From Flavobacteriaceae bacterium MAR_2009_75 (GTDB lineage: Bacteria; Bacteroidota; Bacteroidia; Flavobacteriales; Flavobacteriaceae), in NCBI GenBank assembly GCA_002813285.1, contig PHTZ01000001.1, positions 2,913,501 through 2,977,500 on the forward strand: a stretch of 64,000 nt of DNA, given 5' to 3'. Both the position numbers and the translations under genes were made by a program. The notes under the pieces were generated by a model, which worked only from the letters and a program-made list of their open reading frames with translations, did no database searches and was not told where the DNA came from. Positions 24,245 to 32,350 of this stretch are shown in pieces (the first letter of the stretch is position 1; the number at the start of each line of letters is the position of its first letter).

Positions 24245-26800
24245 ATGGGTAAGAGTACAAAACAGTCCTCAATGACGAATCAAATTTTTGTAGAGGAAAA
24301 ACCAATAGACGTTACTGAACTTATTGGAGCTTATTTACGCTATTGGCAATGGTTTGTACTTTCTGCACTGGTCGCTTTGATTTTGTCAGTAATTTATTTA
24401 AAGCTGACGAAGCCAGTTTATAGATCACAAGCTTCTATCATCATTGAAGACGAGAAAGGAAAGCCCAATAGTTCAGCAGCTGGAGGATTTGTCGATTTGG
24501 GGATGATTGAGGGATTAAGTACTAGTAGTATTGAAAATGAAATAGGCTTGATTAGTTCCAGACGTTTGATGACCAATGCCGTAAAAGCCTTAGGCCTCCA
24601 GATGGTACATTACACCTCTGGAGATATAATAGGTATTAAAAGTGAAAAGCTGCCTATAAAAGAACTCTACAAACAAACCCCCTATAAATTACGTTTGGTA
24701 AGAACGGACAAATCAAAGCTTAGACAGGCTATTGAGTACGAGCAGAATATTCTCGAAATCACGATGCTTTCCGATGAAAAGGTAAGGATAGAACAACTAG
24801 AAGGAAATTACAAAGCGACTCATAGCTTTGGTGATGTGGTCAAATTAAACTTTGCTGAGTTTATAGTGGAAAAAAATAATACTGTTCTCCAGCAAGAGGA
24901 TGAAGATGAGGATGAAGAGGAGCTGCGTATCTTTAGAGTTAAGTTTTTATCCTACGAGGCAGTGGCAAATACCCTTCGCAAACAATTAGAAGTTTCTTTG
25001 GTAGATGATAACTCTACTCTTATCCAATTGGCTATTAATAATAGGGTTGCCGAAAAGGCTGAGGATATCTTGGATCAATTGGTTTTTGAGTATAACCAAG
25101 AGGCTATTGAAGACAAGAACCTCATTGCACGAAATACCGCCTTTTTTATCGATGAACGCCTAAAAATAATTAATAGTGAACTGGATTCTGTAGAAAGCGG
25201 GAAAGAAGAGTTTAAGACGTCTAATCAATTAACTGACATCCAGACCGAATCCTCGATTATTATTCAAAACGTTAGTGACTACAACAACAAACAGCAAGAA
25301 ATCGCTACCCAATTGGAGGTGACCAACGCCATGATGGAACATGTAAGTAATGACCAATTAAGTTTGTTGCCAACCAATATGGGGGTAGGGGAATCATCTC
25401 TGGGATTATTCGTAGACGAATACAACCAATTGGTATTGGAGCGCAACCGCTTGCTAAAAGGAGCCACGGAAACCAACCCCTTGGTGGTCAACATGACGAA
25501 CCAGCTGCGCGAAATCAAAGAAAATATTCGCCAAAGTTTGATAAGTACGCGTTCGAATTTAAGAATTACACGAGATAACATTCGCCGACAAGCTGGGATT
25601 TTGGGTTCTCAAATTTCTGAAAAACCGTCTCAAGAGCGTGAATATAGGGGGATTGAACGTCAACAAAATATTAAAGAATCGCTCTACTTGTTCCTTTTGC
25701 AGAAAAGGGAAGAAAATTCCCTTTCCCTAGCGGCCAAGGCGCCTAAAGCTAAAATTGTGGATGAGGCCTATCGTTTGGAAGCTCCTGTATCACCCAATAC
25801 CAAAATGGTCTTAGGTCTTGGCCTAATCGGTGGGCTATTAATACCATTTTTAGTTATTAGTGGGAAACGAATTTTGGACGATAAGATTAATACCAGAGAT
25901 GATATTAAAGAATATACAGAAGCGATTCCAATCTTAGGAGAAGTACCTCATATCTCATCAGATGGTCCCACTTTGGTTTCTGGTGACGAACGGTCGATAC
26001 TCTCAGAATCGTATAATATATTAAGTGCCAACCTCAACTATATTCTAACAAAAGAAGAACCTAGTACGAAAGGTAAATGTATATACATAACCTCTTCGGC
26101 CCAGGGCGAAGGAAAAACATTTACCACTATTAATATGGCTATGACCTTAGCGGAAACGGGCAAAAAAGTGATTATAGTGGGGGCAGATTTACGAAACCCA
26201 CAGTTGCATAGACATGAGAAAAATGGTCTTGCTAAAGAAGGCTTAAGCACTTATCTCACTGATGATAGAAAAAGTATTTTGGAATATGTAGAAGCTTCCA
26301 GTTTGCATACAGGTTTAAGCGTGATTCCTTCCGGTCCCATTCCGCATAACCCGATCCAACTGTTGCGTAGTGAAAAGATAGCTCCTATGTTAGAGCAATT
26401 GAAAGAGGTATTCGATTATGTAATCGTTGATACAGCTCCGGCCATGATTCTGGCCGATACCTTTTTAATCAGTAGATATGCTGATTTAACTCTCTATTTG
26501 ATTCGGGCGGGTAAATCGAAGAAAAGGGTACTGGAATTTGCCTTGGAATCATATGCCGAAGGCAAGTTTATAAATCCTATTTTCCTCCTAAATGATGTAA
26601 ATATGGCCGATGCCAGTTATGGTTATAAGTATGGCTATAACTATGGTAAAGAGCAAGAGGTTTCACCAATAGATTATATCTTGAAAAAAACTAAGTCTAT
26701 TTTTTCAAAGTCTAATCTCGAAAAGATTAAATCTTTGTTTTCAAAATCTAATCTAGATAAACTGAAATCTTTGTTTACAAAATCTAAAAAAAAGAAATAG
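24245..26800 (+). CDS. Wzc-like polysaccharide co-polymerase with bacterial tyrosine kinase domain
   Basis: The 851-residue protein controls chain length and export. It has an N-terminal Wzz domain with a first transmembrane helix (about residues 35-55), a long coiled periplasmic region, a second helix near residues 520-540 and a cytoplasmic BY-kinase domain with Walker A SSAQGEGKT (Lys624), Walker A' IIVGADLRNPQ and Walker B VIVDTAPAM. A tyrosine cluster follows (Tyr792, 794, 796, 798, 800), the usual autophosphorylation tail. Beyond it lies an unusual basic extension of three imperfect KS(I/L)F(S/T)KS repeats (about residues 814-851). No Wza or phosphatase partner is encoded beside it. Confidence 0.9.
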   Translation: MGKSTKQSSMTNQIFVEEKPIDVTELIGAYLRYWQWFVLSALVALILSVIYLKLTKPVYRSQASIIIEDEKGKPNSSAAGGFVDLGMIEGLSTSSIENEIGLISSRRLMTNAVKALGLQMVHYTSGDIIGIKSEKLPIKELYKQTPYKLRLVRTDKSKLRQAIEYEQNILEITMLSDEKVRIEQLEGNYKATHSFGDVVKLNFAEFIVEKNNTVLQQEDEDEDEEELRIFRVKFLSYEAVANTLRKQLEVSLVDDNSTLIQLAINNRVAEKAEDILDQLVFEYNQEAIEDKNLIARNTAFFIDERLKIINSELDSVESGKEEFKTSNQLTDIQTESSIIIQNVSDYNNKQQEIATQLEVTNAMMEHVSNDQLSLLPTNMGVGESSLGLFVDEYNQLVLERNRLLKGATETNPLVVNMTNQLREIKENIRQSLISTRSNLRITRDNIRRQAGILGSQISEKPSQEREYRGIERQQNIKESLYLFLLQKREENSLSLAAKAPKAKIVDEAYRLEAPVSPNTKMVLGLGLIGGLLIPFLVISGKRILDDKINTRDDIKEYTEAIPILGEVPHISSDGPTLVSGDERSILSESYNILSANLNYILTKEEPSTKGKCIYITSSAQGEGKTFTTINMAMTLAETGKKVIIVGADLRNPQLHRHEKNGLAKEGLSTYLTDDRKSILEYVEASSLHTGLSVIPSGPIPHNPIQLLRSEKIAPMLEQLKEVFDYVIVDTAPAMILADTFLISRYADLTLYLIRAGKSKKRVLEFALESYAEGKFINPIFLLNDVNMADASYGYKYGYNYGKEQEVSPIDYILKKTKSIFSKSNLEKIKSLFSKSNLDKLKSLFTKSKKKK
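26689..26797 (+). repeat. Imperfect coding repeats at the 3' end of the wzc-like gene
   Basis: Three consecutive units encode KSIFSKSNLEKI, KSLFSKSNLDKL and KSLFTKSKKKK. Protein and DNA are both repeated (36-bp period), so this is a recent tandem duplication rather than chance lysine richness. Confidence 0.8.
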
Positions 26801-26838
26801 AGTTCTGATAATTTTTATTTTGATAGGTTTCTTTTTGC

Positions 26839-28194
26839 CTAATAGGCTTTCTCTTCGCCTCTTAGTGCATTGCAAACGGTAAGAAAAATAATCTTTATAT
26901 CAAGCCTCAGCGACCATTTTTCTACATAGAAAATATCCAGCTTTGTACGGTTGAGAATATCGGCGAGTTGTACTATTTCACCTCTGTAGCCCTTAATTTG
27001 AGCGAGACCGGTTATACCCGGTTTTACGAAATGCCTGACCAAATACTTGTTTACTGTGGTTTCATAATCTTCAGTATGTAGCTCCATATGGGGCCGTGGC
27101 CCCACCACGCTCATATCTCCTAAAAAAACATTGATAAATTGGGGCAACTCATCAATGCTTGTTTTTCTTATGAACTTACCGACTTTCGTAATTCTATGAT
27201 CATTCTTGGTGGCCATTTTTAAATTTGCATTGTCTGAAAGATGCATCGATCTAAATTTGTAGCACCAAAATATTCTTCGTTTAAAACCATGTCGTTTTTG
27301 TTTGAAAAATAAGGGTCCTCGAGATTCATAATTGATGAGTGCGTATAGGAGTGGGGTGAGCCATGACAATACCAAAACTATAACCAGCGAAGAGAAGAGA
27401 AGATCAAAAATACGTTTGGCAACGCGACCATATTCAGTATCTAGAGGAACCTTTCGAAGGTTGAGTACAGGTACTGCTCCAAAATTCTCTATGGTCATTG
27501 ATCTTGAGAAAATATCTTTGTTATCCGGTATTATTTTTATTCGAATGAGATTATTATCGGCAAAATCGATTAGGTTCTTTAATTCTCTATGGTTGAACTT
27601 TGAAGCAGTGCAGTATACTTCGTCGATATCATTTTCGAGTAAGTAAAGAAAGCAGTCAAGTACAGGGCCCAAATAGGTTTTACTCTTTGTTTTTTTGTCA
27701 TCAAAATAGCCCATATACCGATAGCCCAAGTCGGGTTCATCAAACAAGGCCCTTACCTTTTTCAGGTTTTTGTCACGACCGATGACTACCACTTTTACCG
27801 AATTGCCCCCCAATTTTCTATAATTTCTTCGAAGTGCGTAAAATATGATGCGGTATAAGGTAAGCGATGCACACAGTAGTAGGTATACCAAAAATTGATA
27901 GCTCAGCGACTCATATATTTTACCTGTGATGCCAAACAAGGCAAAGTAGGCCAGACCATAGATCAGGTACAGCTGTAGCATTTTATGTACGTTGGTGATG
28001 AACATTTCATTTCTATCGGTAGGGTAGAAATTGAGTCCGTAGGTAATCAACAACCACGAAATATTATAGTGTAGTATGTGATAGGGGTTGAGGTAGGTAG
28101 ATGGTGTTAATACAAATAATACACCGTTTAATATGCTGAGATGAACCAATATAGATATTGGTATAATCAAATCAGAATTCTTTAGTGTTTTCAT
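26839..28194 (-). CDS. Polyprenyl-phosphate sugar phosphotransferase (initiating glycosyltransferase, WcaJ-type), copy 2
   Basis: The 451-residue protein has the same domain order as the copy at 13653-15002: four N-terminal helices, a Rossmann-like segment (VVVIGRDKNLKKVRALF) and a catalytic domain with KRIFDLLFS, GPLFFKQKRHG, KFRSM, VVGPRPH and PGITGLAQIKGYRGE. The catalytic halves are nearly colinear and most residues match, so this is a recent paralogue. It converges on the wzc-like gene with a 38-bp gap. A short GCCTA-A-TAGGC palindrome at its stop (26837-26847) may help end transcription. Two initiating enzymes may use different sugars or serve two polymers. Confidence 0.9.
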   Translation of the reverse strand: MKTLKNSDLIIPISILVHLSILNGVLFVLTPSTYLNPYHILHYNISWLLITYGLNFYPTDRNEMFITNVHKMLQLYLIYGLAYFALFGITGKIYESLSYQFLVYLLLCASLTLYRIIFYALRRNYRKLGGNSVKVVVIGRDKNLKKVRALFDEPDLGYRYMGYFDDKKTKSKTYLGPVLDCFLYLLENDIDEVYCTASKFNHRELKNLIDFADNNLIRIKIIPDNKDIFSRSMTIENFGAVPVLNLRKVPLDTEYGRVAKRIFDLLFSSLVIVLVLSWLTPLLYALINYESRGPLFFKQKRHGFKRRIFWCYKFRSMHLSDNANLKMATKNDHRITKVGKFIRKTSIDELPQFINVFLGDMSVVGPRPHMELHTEDYETTVNKYLVRHFVKPGITGLAQIKGYRGEIVQLADILNRTKLDIFYVEKWSLRLDIKIIFLTVCNALRGEEKAY

Positions 28195-28426
28195 TAATTT
28201 TTCGGGGAATTTGCTTCTGTCTACTATAACTAATGTTCAGTATTCATCAACCATAGGTATGTACGTAATACATTCTGTTTTTGGACTTATCCGTAGGAGT
28301 AATGTTTCTAATCGAAACCACTGAATTTAATAGTTTTTACTCCGTTTTCTTACTGGCATTCATGTTGGCTTTATAGTTCTAAATAAAAGAAATTATAGAT
28401 TCGTGATTTTACCCTAAATTCATGGC

Positions 28427-29017
28427 ATGAATTCCATCTTGATTCTTTTTGCCCATCCAAAATTTGAGCAGAGTCGTACCAACAAGCATTTGGTACGGCA
28501 ACTAGAAACGCTCGAAGGGGTTACCTTTCACGATCTTTACGAAAGCTATCCCGATTTTCACATCAATATTTCTTTTGAAAAAGAGTTACTCGCCCAACAC
28601 GATATTTTGGTGTGGCACCACCCGCTCTATTGGTACAGTTGTCCGCCGCTGATGAAGCAGTGGATCGACCTGGTACTCGAATACAATTGGGCCTATGGCC
28701 CCAAGGGCCAAGCCCTACTACACAAAAAGTGTTTAAACGTCATAACTACCGGGGGTTCTCGGGCGTTATATTGCGCAGAAGGCAGCAACCACTATTCGGT
28801 GAACGAGTTTTTGCGCCCTTTCGAGCAGACGGCCCGACTGTGCCATATGCAGTACCTGCCCCCCTTTACGGTTATGGGTACCCATCAGCTTTCTGATGAG
28901 CAGCTTACGGAAAAAAGCGAGCAATATGTACAGATGCTTAAATTTTTACAACAAGACTGTTCGCCACAAGCTATGGAAGACTGTGCCATGCTAAACGATA
29001 TTTCAGAACTCAACTAA
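28427..29017 (+). CDS. KefF/KefG-like NAD(P)H:quinone oxidoreductase (flavodoxin fold)
   Basis: A 196-residue flavodoxin-like protein: N-terminal ILILFAHPKFEQSRTN phosphate loop, WHHPLYWYSCPPLMKQWIDLVL and an EYNWAYGPKG stretch, then TTGGS. This is the KefF/KefG/MdaB group, FMN-dependent quinone reductases that activate Kef potassium efflux systems. The stop is 7 bp before the Kef-type antiporter gene, so the pair should be co-transcribed and act together at the inner membrane against electrophile stress. Confidence 0.9.
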   Translation: MNSILILFAHPKFEQSRTNKHLVRQLETLEGVTFHDLYESYPDFHINISFEKELLAQHDILVWHHPLYWYSCPPLMKQWIDLVLEYNWAYGPKGQALLHKKCLNVITTGGSRALYCAEGSNHYSVNEFLRPFEQTARLCHMQYLPPFTVMGTHQLSDEQLTEKSEQYVQMLKFLQQDCSPQAMEDCAMLNDISELN

Positions 29018-29024
29018 ACACCTT

Positions 29025-30923
29025 ATGACCGGAAGCATACTTTTTGAAGCCATCGTATTTCTTGCAGGAGCATTGTTATGTGTGCCCTTGGCCAAAAGGC
29101 TGGGGCTAAGTTCGGTTCTGGGGTACTTGTTGGCAGGTGTGCTTATCGGCCCCTATCTCTTGGGGTTTATTGGGGAAGAGGGACAAGATATTCTACATTT
29201 CGCCGAATTTGGTGTGGTCATGATGCTCTTTCTCATCGGTCTCGAAATTGAACCCAAGAATTTCTGGAAGATGCGAAAAACCATTTTGGGTATGGGCGGG
29301 GCACAGGTGATCGGCAGTATGCTTCTCTCATTTTTAATGTTCCATTTAATGGGTTTTGAATGGAAGGTTTCCTTAACCGTATCAATGGCCGTAGCCCTTT
29401 CTTCAACGGCAATTACCTTACAGACCTTAAAGGAGAAAGGCTTGTTTGAAACTACCTACGGGGCCTCTTCTTTTTCCATACTTCTATTTCAAGATATTAT
29501 CGTCATTTTTATGTTGGGTATACTTCCGCTGCTCTCCAATGAAAATGAAGTTGCTTCCCAAACCGCAGAATCTACTGGTCATGCCAATCTTTTGGAGAAC
29601 TTGCCTTTGGGCCTACAGACCTTGGCCATTATACTTTCAGTGGTATTGATCGTTGTAGCCGGCAGGTACTTGTTCGTTCCGATGTTGCGAAGGGTGGCCA
29701 TGACCCGGGTAAGAGAACTGTTAACCGCCTCTGCCTTGCTGATTGTCTTGGGTATTTCATTGTTGATGGAATTGGTGGGCCTCAGCCCTGCATTGGGAGC
29801 CTTTTTAGGGGGCGTGGTTTTGGCGACCAGTGAGTTCAAGCACGAACTGGAAAGTACGCTCGAACCCTTTAAAGATTTGTTGTTGGGGCTCTTTTTTATG
29901 GCGGTAGGGGCATCTATAAACTTTATAGTGATTAAAGAGAATCCATGGGGTATCGGAGGGCTTTTAATAGCTGTGATATTGTTGAAAGCAATCGTGCTTT
30001 TTGCGGTAGGAGCCCTATTTAAGTTGAAAATGGACCAGCGCTTACTGCTCTCGGTAGGGCTGGCACAAATTGGGGAATTTGCCTTCGTACTGCTTTCCTT
30101 TGCATTTCAGTTGAACATTCTTAGCGGTGAGCAGATGGACACCATGTTGGTGGTAACAGCGTTGACCATGACCCTGACCCCAATTTTGGGGATGGTGAAC
30201 GAACGTTTGATTTTGCCCCGAATAGGAACCAAGGAATCGGAAAAAAGGGCCATCGACCATATTGCCAAACAGCATAAAATAATCTTGGTCGGTTTCGGGC
30301 ACTTTGGTAATACCGTAGGTCGTTTTTTGCGTTCTCACGGTATTGAGGCGACCATTTTGGATTTTGACTCGAACCGAGTAGATTTTCTTCGTAAAATGGG
30401 TTTTGAAGTGTACTATGGAGACGCAACCCGTATAGACCTTTTAGAGGCTGCAGGAATTGCCGATGCCCATATTCTTATCAGTGCATTGGATAACCCCGAT
30501 ACTACTAAAAAATTGGTGGGAATCGTAAAAAAGAAGTACCCTAAGGTAGAACTTATGGTACGCACAAAGAATAGGTATGAGGCCTATGACCTATTAAATA
30601 TGGGGGTCGAACATATTTATAGAGAGTCTTTAGATACCTCGGTAAAACTTGCCAGCGATGTGCTGAGTAAAATGGGCTTTAGAAAGTATACTTTATACCG
30701 TCAGGCGCAGAATTTCATTAAATTGGATGAACGGAGTATGCGCAGGTTGGCCGAGCAAAAGCCTAAAGATGAAAAGGAATATATCTTCAAGGCCAAAGAA
30801 GAAATTGCCCAGCAAGAAAAAGTAATGGAACAAGATTGGCAACGTGGCATTTATCAAAATGATAACCACTGGGATACGGAGCAGATGCGTTTGGCCTCTA
30901 AGCTTCATAAGAAGAAACCATAG
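29025..30923 (+). CDS. Kef-type potassium/proton antiporter (monovalent cation:proton antiporter-2 family)
   Basis: A 632-residue protein with about 12 N-terminal membrane helices of the CPA2 exchanger fold (VMMLFLIGLEIEP, ALSSTAITLQTLKEKG, GAFLGGVVLATSEF), then a cytoplasmic RCK/TrkA-N domain from about residue 419 (IILVGFGHFGNTVGRFL, LDFDSNRVDFLRK). KefB/KefC proteins export potassium when electrophiles form glutathione adducts. Whether this host uses glutathione is unknown. Paired with the KefF-like gene 7 bp upstream. Confidence 0.92.
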   Translation: MTGSILFEAIVFLAGALLCVPLAKRLGLSSVLGYLLAGVLIGPYLLGFIGEEGQDILHFAEFGVVMMLFLIGLEIEPKNFWKMRKTILGMGGAQVIGSMLLSFLMFHLMGFEWKVSLTVSMAVALSSTAITLQTLKEKGLFETTYGASSFSILLFQDIIVIFMLGILPLLSNENEVASQTAESTGHANLLENLPLGLQTLAIILSVVLIVVAGRYLFVPMLRRVAMTRVRELLTASALLIVLGISLLMELVGLSPALGAFLGGVVLATSEFKHELESTLEPFKDLLLGLFFMAVGASINFIVIKENPWGIGGLLIAVILLKAIVLFAVGALFKLKMDQRLLLSVGLAQIGEFAFVLLSFAFQLNILSGEQMDTMLVVTALTMTLTPILGMVNERLILPRIGTKESEKRAIDHIAKQHKIILVGFGHFGNTVGRFLRSHGIEATILDFDSNRVDFLRKMGFEVYYGDATRIDLLEAAGIADAHILISALDNPDTTKKLVGIVKKKYPKVELMVRTKNRYEAYDLLNMGVEHIYRESLDTSVKLASDVLSKMGFRKYTLYRQAQNFIKLDERSMRRLAEQKPKDEKEYIFKAKEEIAQQEKVMEQDWQRGIYQNDNHWDTEQMRLASKLHKKKP

Positions 30924-31309
30924 AAATTTACTAGCTCCCGAATACAAAGACGACTTGCTATGCGCGCTCGTCAAACTTGGCCTCGTGATGACCAATAGAT
31001 TAAATTAAATTTTTTTTCTTTCGGTGATAGGGGTGAAATTTGTAATCATGGGGGTTCTATTCAACAATTCATAGAGGGTCTAAAAAATCTTAATACGATG
31101 AATTCGTTTTAGAAGCCTCCAATTTTTTCCGATTTACGGCGTGATAAGGTGGGCCAGCGGATAATGCAAAGGTCTAATGTTATCAAAACTTTACCACACA
31201 AGGGGCCGTACGTTACCAAAACATTAAAAGGGCAGTATTTTCTCAAGTTGATCTACGTGTGAGCTCCGATTTAGGTGTCCAGTAAATAGAACCACCTAAA
31301 GTTCCACGT
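30924..31309. other. Intergenic region upstream of fecR
   Basis: About 390 bp with no convincing gene on either strand. ECF sigma genes usually lie directly before fecR in Bacteroidota, but no intact sigma ORF is present and the six frames are broken by stops. No confident promoter or terminator was identified. Confidence 0.5.
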
Positions 31310-32248
31310 TTGAAGACCGATGAATTCATAAAAATACTTGAGAAGTATTCCGTTGGACAAGCCACCGAAGAAGAAAAAACTTTGGTCGAAGCGTATTTCG
31401 ATGAGAAAAAGGCCGAATCACCTATCTTAAATGTAGGTGTTGAGGGCTACAAAAACAGGTTGTACCGTAAGATTGAGTCTTCAATCGCGCAAGATGCCAA
31501 AGCCAAGCCCAAATCAAGCTACTTCAAACAATGGGCAATCGCCGCAAGTGTAGCGCTGGCTCTAGGTCTATTTTTATTTTCCCGATACGAGCCCAATCCT
31601 CAATTTAATTTAGTGGAGACCACATTGGGTCAAAAGCAAGAGATTCAACTGCCAGACGGTACTGTTGTAATGTTGAATTCAGGAAGTTCTATACGATATC
31701 CCCAACAATTTAACGGTGATTTTAGAGAAGTAGCACTTACAGGCGAGGCCTTCTTTGATGTAGCGCGAGATACGCTGAAACCATTTATCGTAGAAACGGG
31801 TGAGGTTCGCACAAGGGTACTCGGAACTTCGTTCAATATTAATGCGTTTGCGGAGAGCGATAGTATTTCTGTGAGTGTTGCTACGGGAAAGGTAATGGTA
31901 GCCAATCACAGATTAATGAAAGAGATTTTGCTTCCTAATGAGCAATTGCATTATCACAAGGTGACCGAGGCCTATAGAAAGGCAACGGATAAATCAGTAA
32001 TAGATAAAGCCTGGACGGAAAACACCATCCACCTAAATTACAAGACCCTTAACGAAGCGGTAGAAGTATTGGAACGATGGTTCGATATTTCCATAGAAAT
32101 TCAGAGTGCCGCTCTGGACCGAAAGCGAATCGTTGGTAAATATCATGACCCCCATTTAGAGACCATTCTTGAAAGTTTAAGTTTTCTCTTGAATATAGAA
32201 TTTACAGAAAAATCTCCCTCGAACTATATAGTCGTACCAAAAAAATAA
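31310..32248 (+). CDS. FecR family anti-sigma factor
   Basis: The 312-residue protein has a cytoplasmic N-terminal sigma-binding region (EKYSVGQATEEEKTLVEAYF), one transmembrane helix (about residues 69-88), and a periplasmic FecR domain (QEIQLPDGTVVMLNSGSSIRYP, VALTGEAFFDVARD, VRVLGTSFNINAF-like), with a C-terminal domain resembling STN at the end (DISIEIQSAALDRKRIVGKY). It should hold an ECF sigma factor inactive until the TonB-dependent receptor signals substrate. The start is TTG at 31310. The STN-containing SusC homologue follows 102 bp later, so the two probably form one signalling chain; the only nearby sigma gene is at 38629-39153. Confidence 0.92.
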   Translation: MKTDEFIKILEKYSVGQATEEEKTLVEAYFDEKKAESPILNVGVEGYKNRLYRKIESSIAQDAKAKPKSSYFKQWAIAASVALALGLFLFSRYEPNPQFNLVETTLGQKQEIQLPDGTVVMLNSGSSIRYPQQFNGDFREVALTGEAFFDVARDTLKPFIVETGEVRTRVLGTSFNINAFAESDSISVSVATGKVMVANHRLMKEILLPNEQLHYHKVTEAYRKATDKSVIDKAWTENTIHLNYKTLNEAVEVLERWFDISIEIQSAALDRKRIVGKYHDPHLETILESLSFLLNIEFTEKSPSNYIVVPKK

Positions 32249-32350
32249 ATGCCTATGTAACATTTCCCCAATAAAAAAAGCCTTCCCTACGCCAATAGAA
32301 AAGGCCAAAGATTTTGCTAAAAGCCAGAAAAACTTATAGAAAACCTAAAA

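Noticed and set aside
26837-26847. GCCTA-A-TAGGC palindrome as terminator between wzc-like and the second initiating transferase gene
   Set aside because: Five-bp stem with a one-base centre and no clear T-run; too weak to list as a terminator.
30693-30995. Minus-strand frame opposite the end of the Kef-type gene
   Set aside because: The plus-strand RCK-containing protein is clearly coding; the reverse frame has no conserved features.
32268-32312. GCCTT/AAGGC hairpin between fecR and susC
   Set aside because: T-run lies on the minus strand only, against the direction of the operon; long loop makes it weak.
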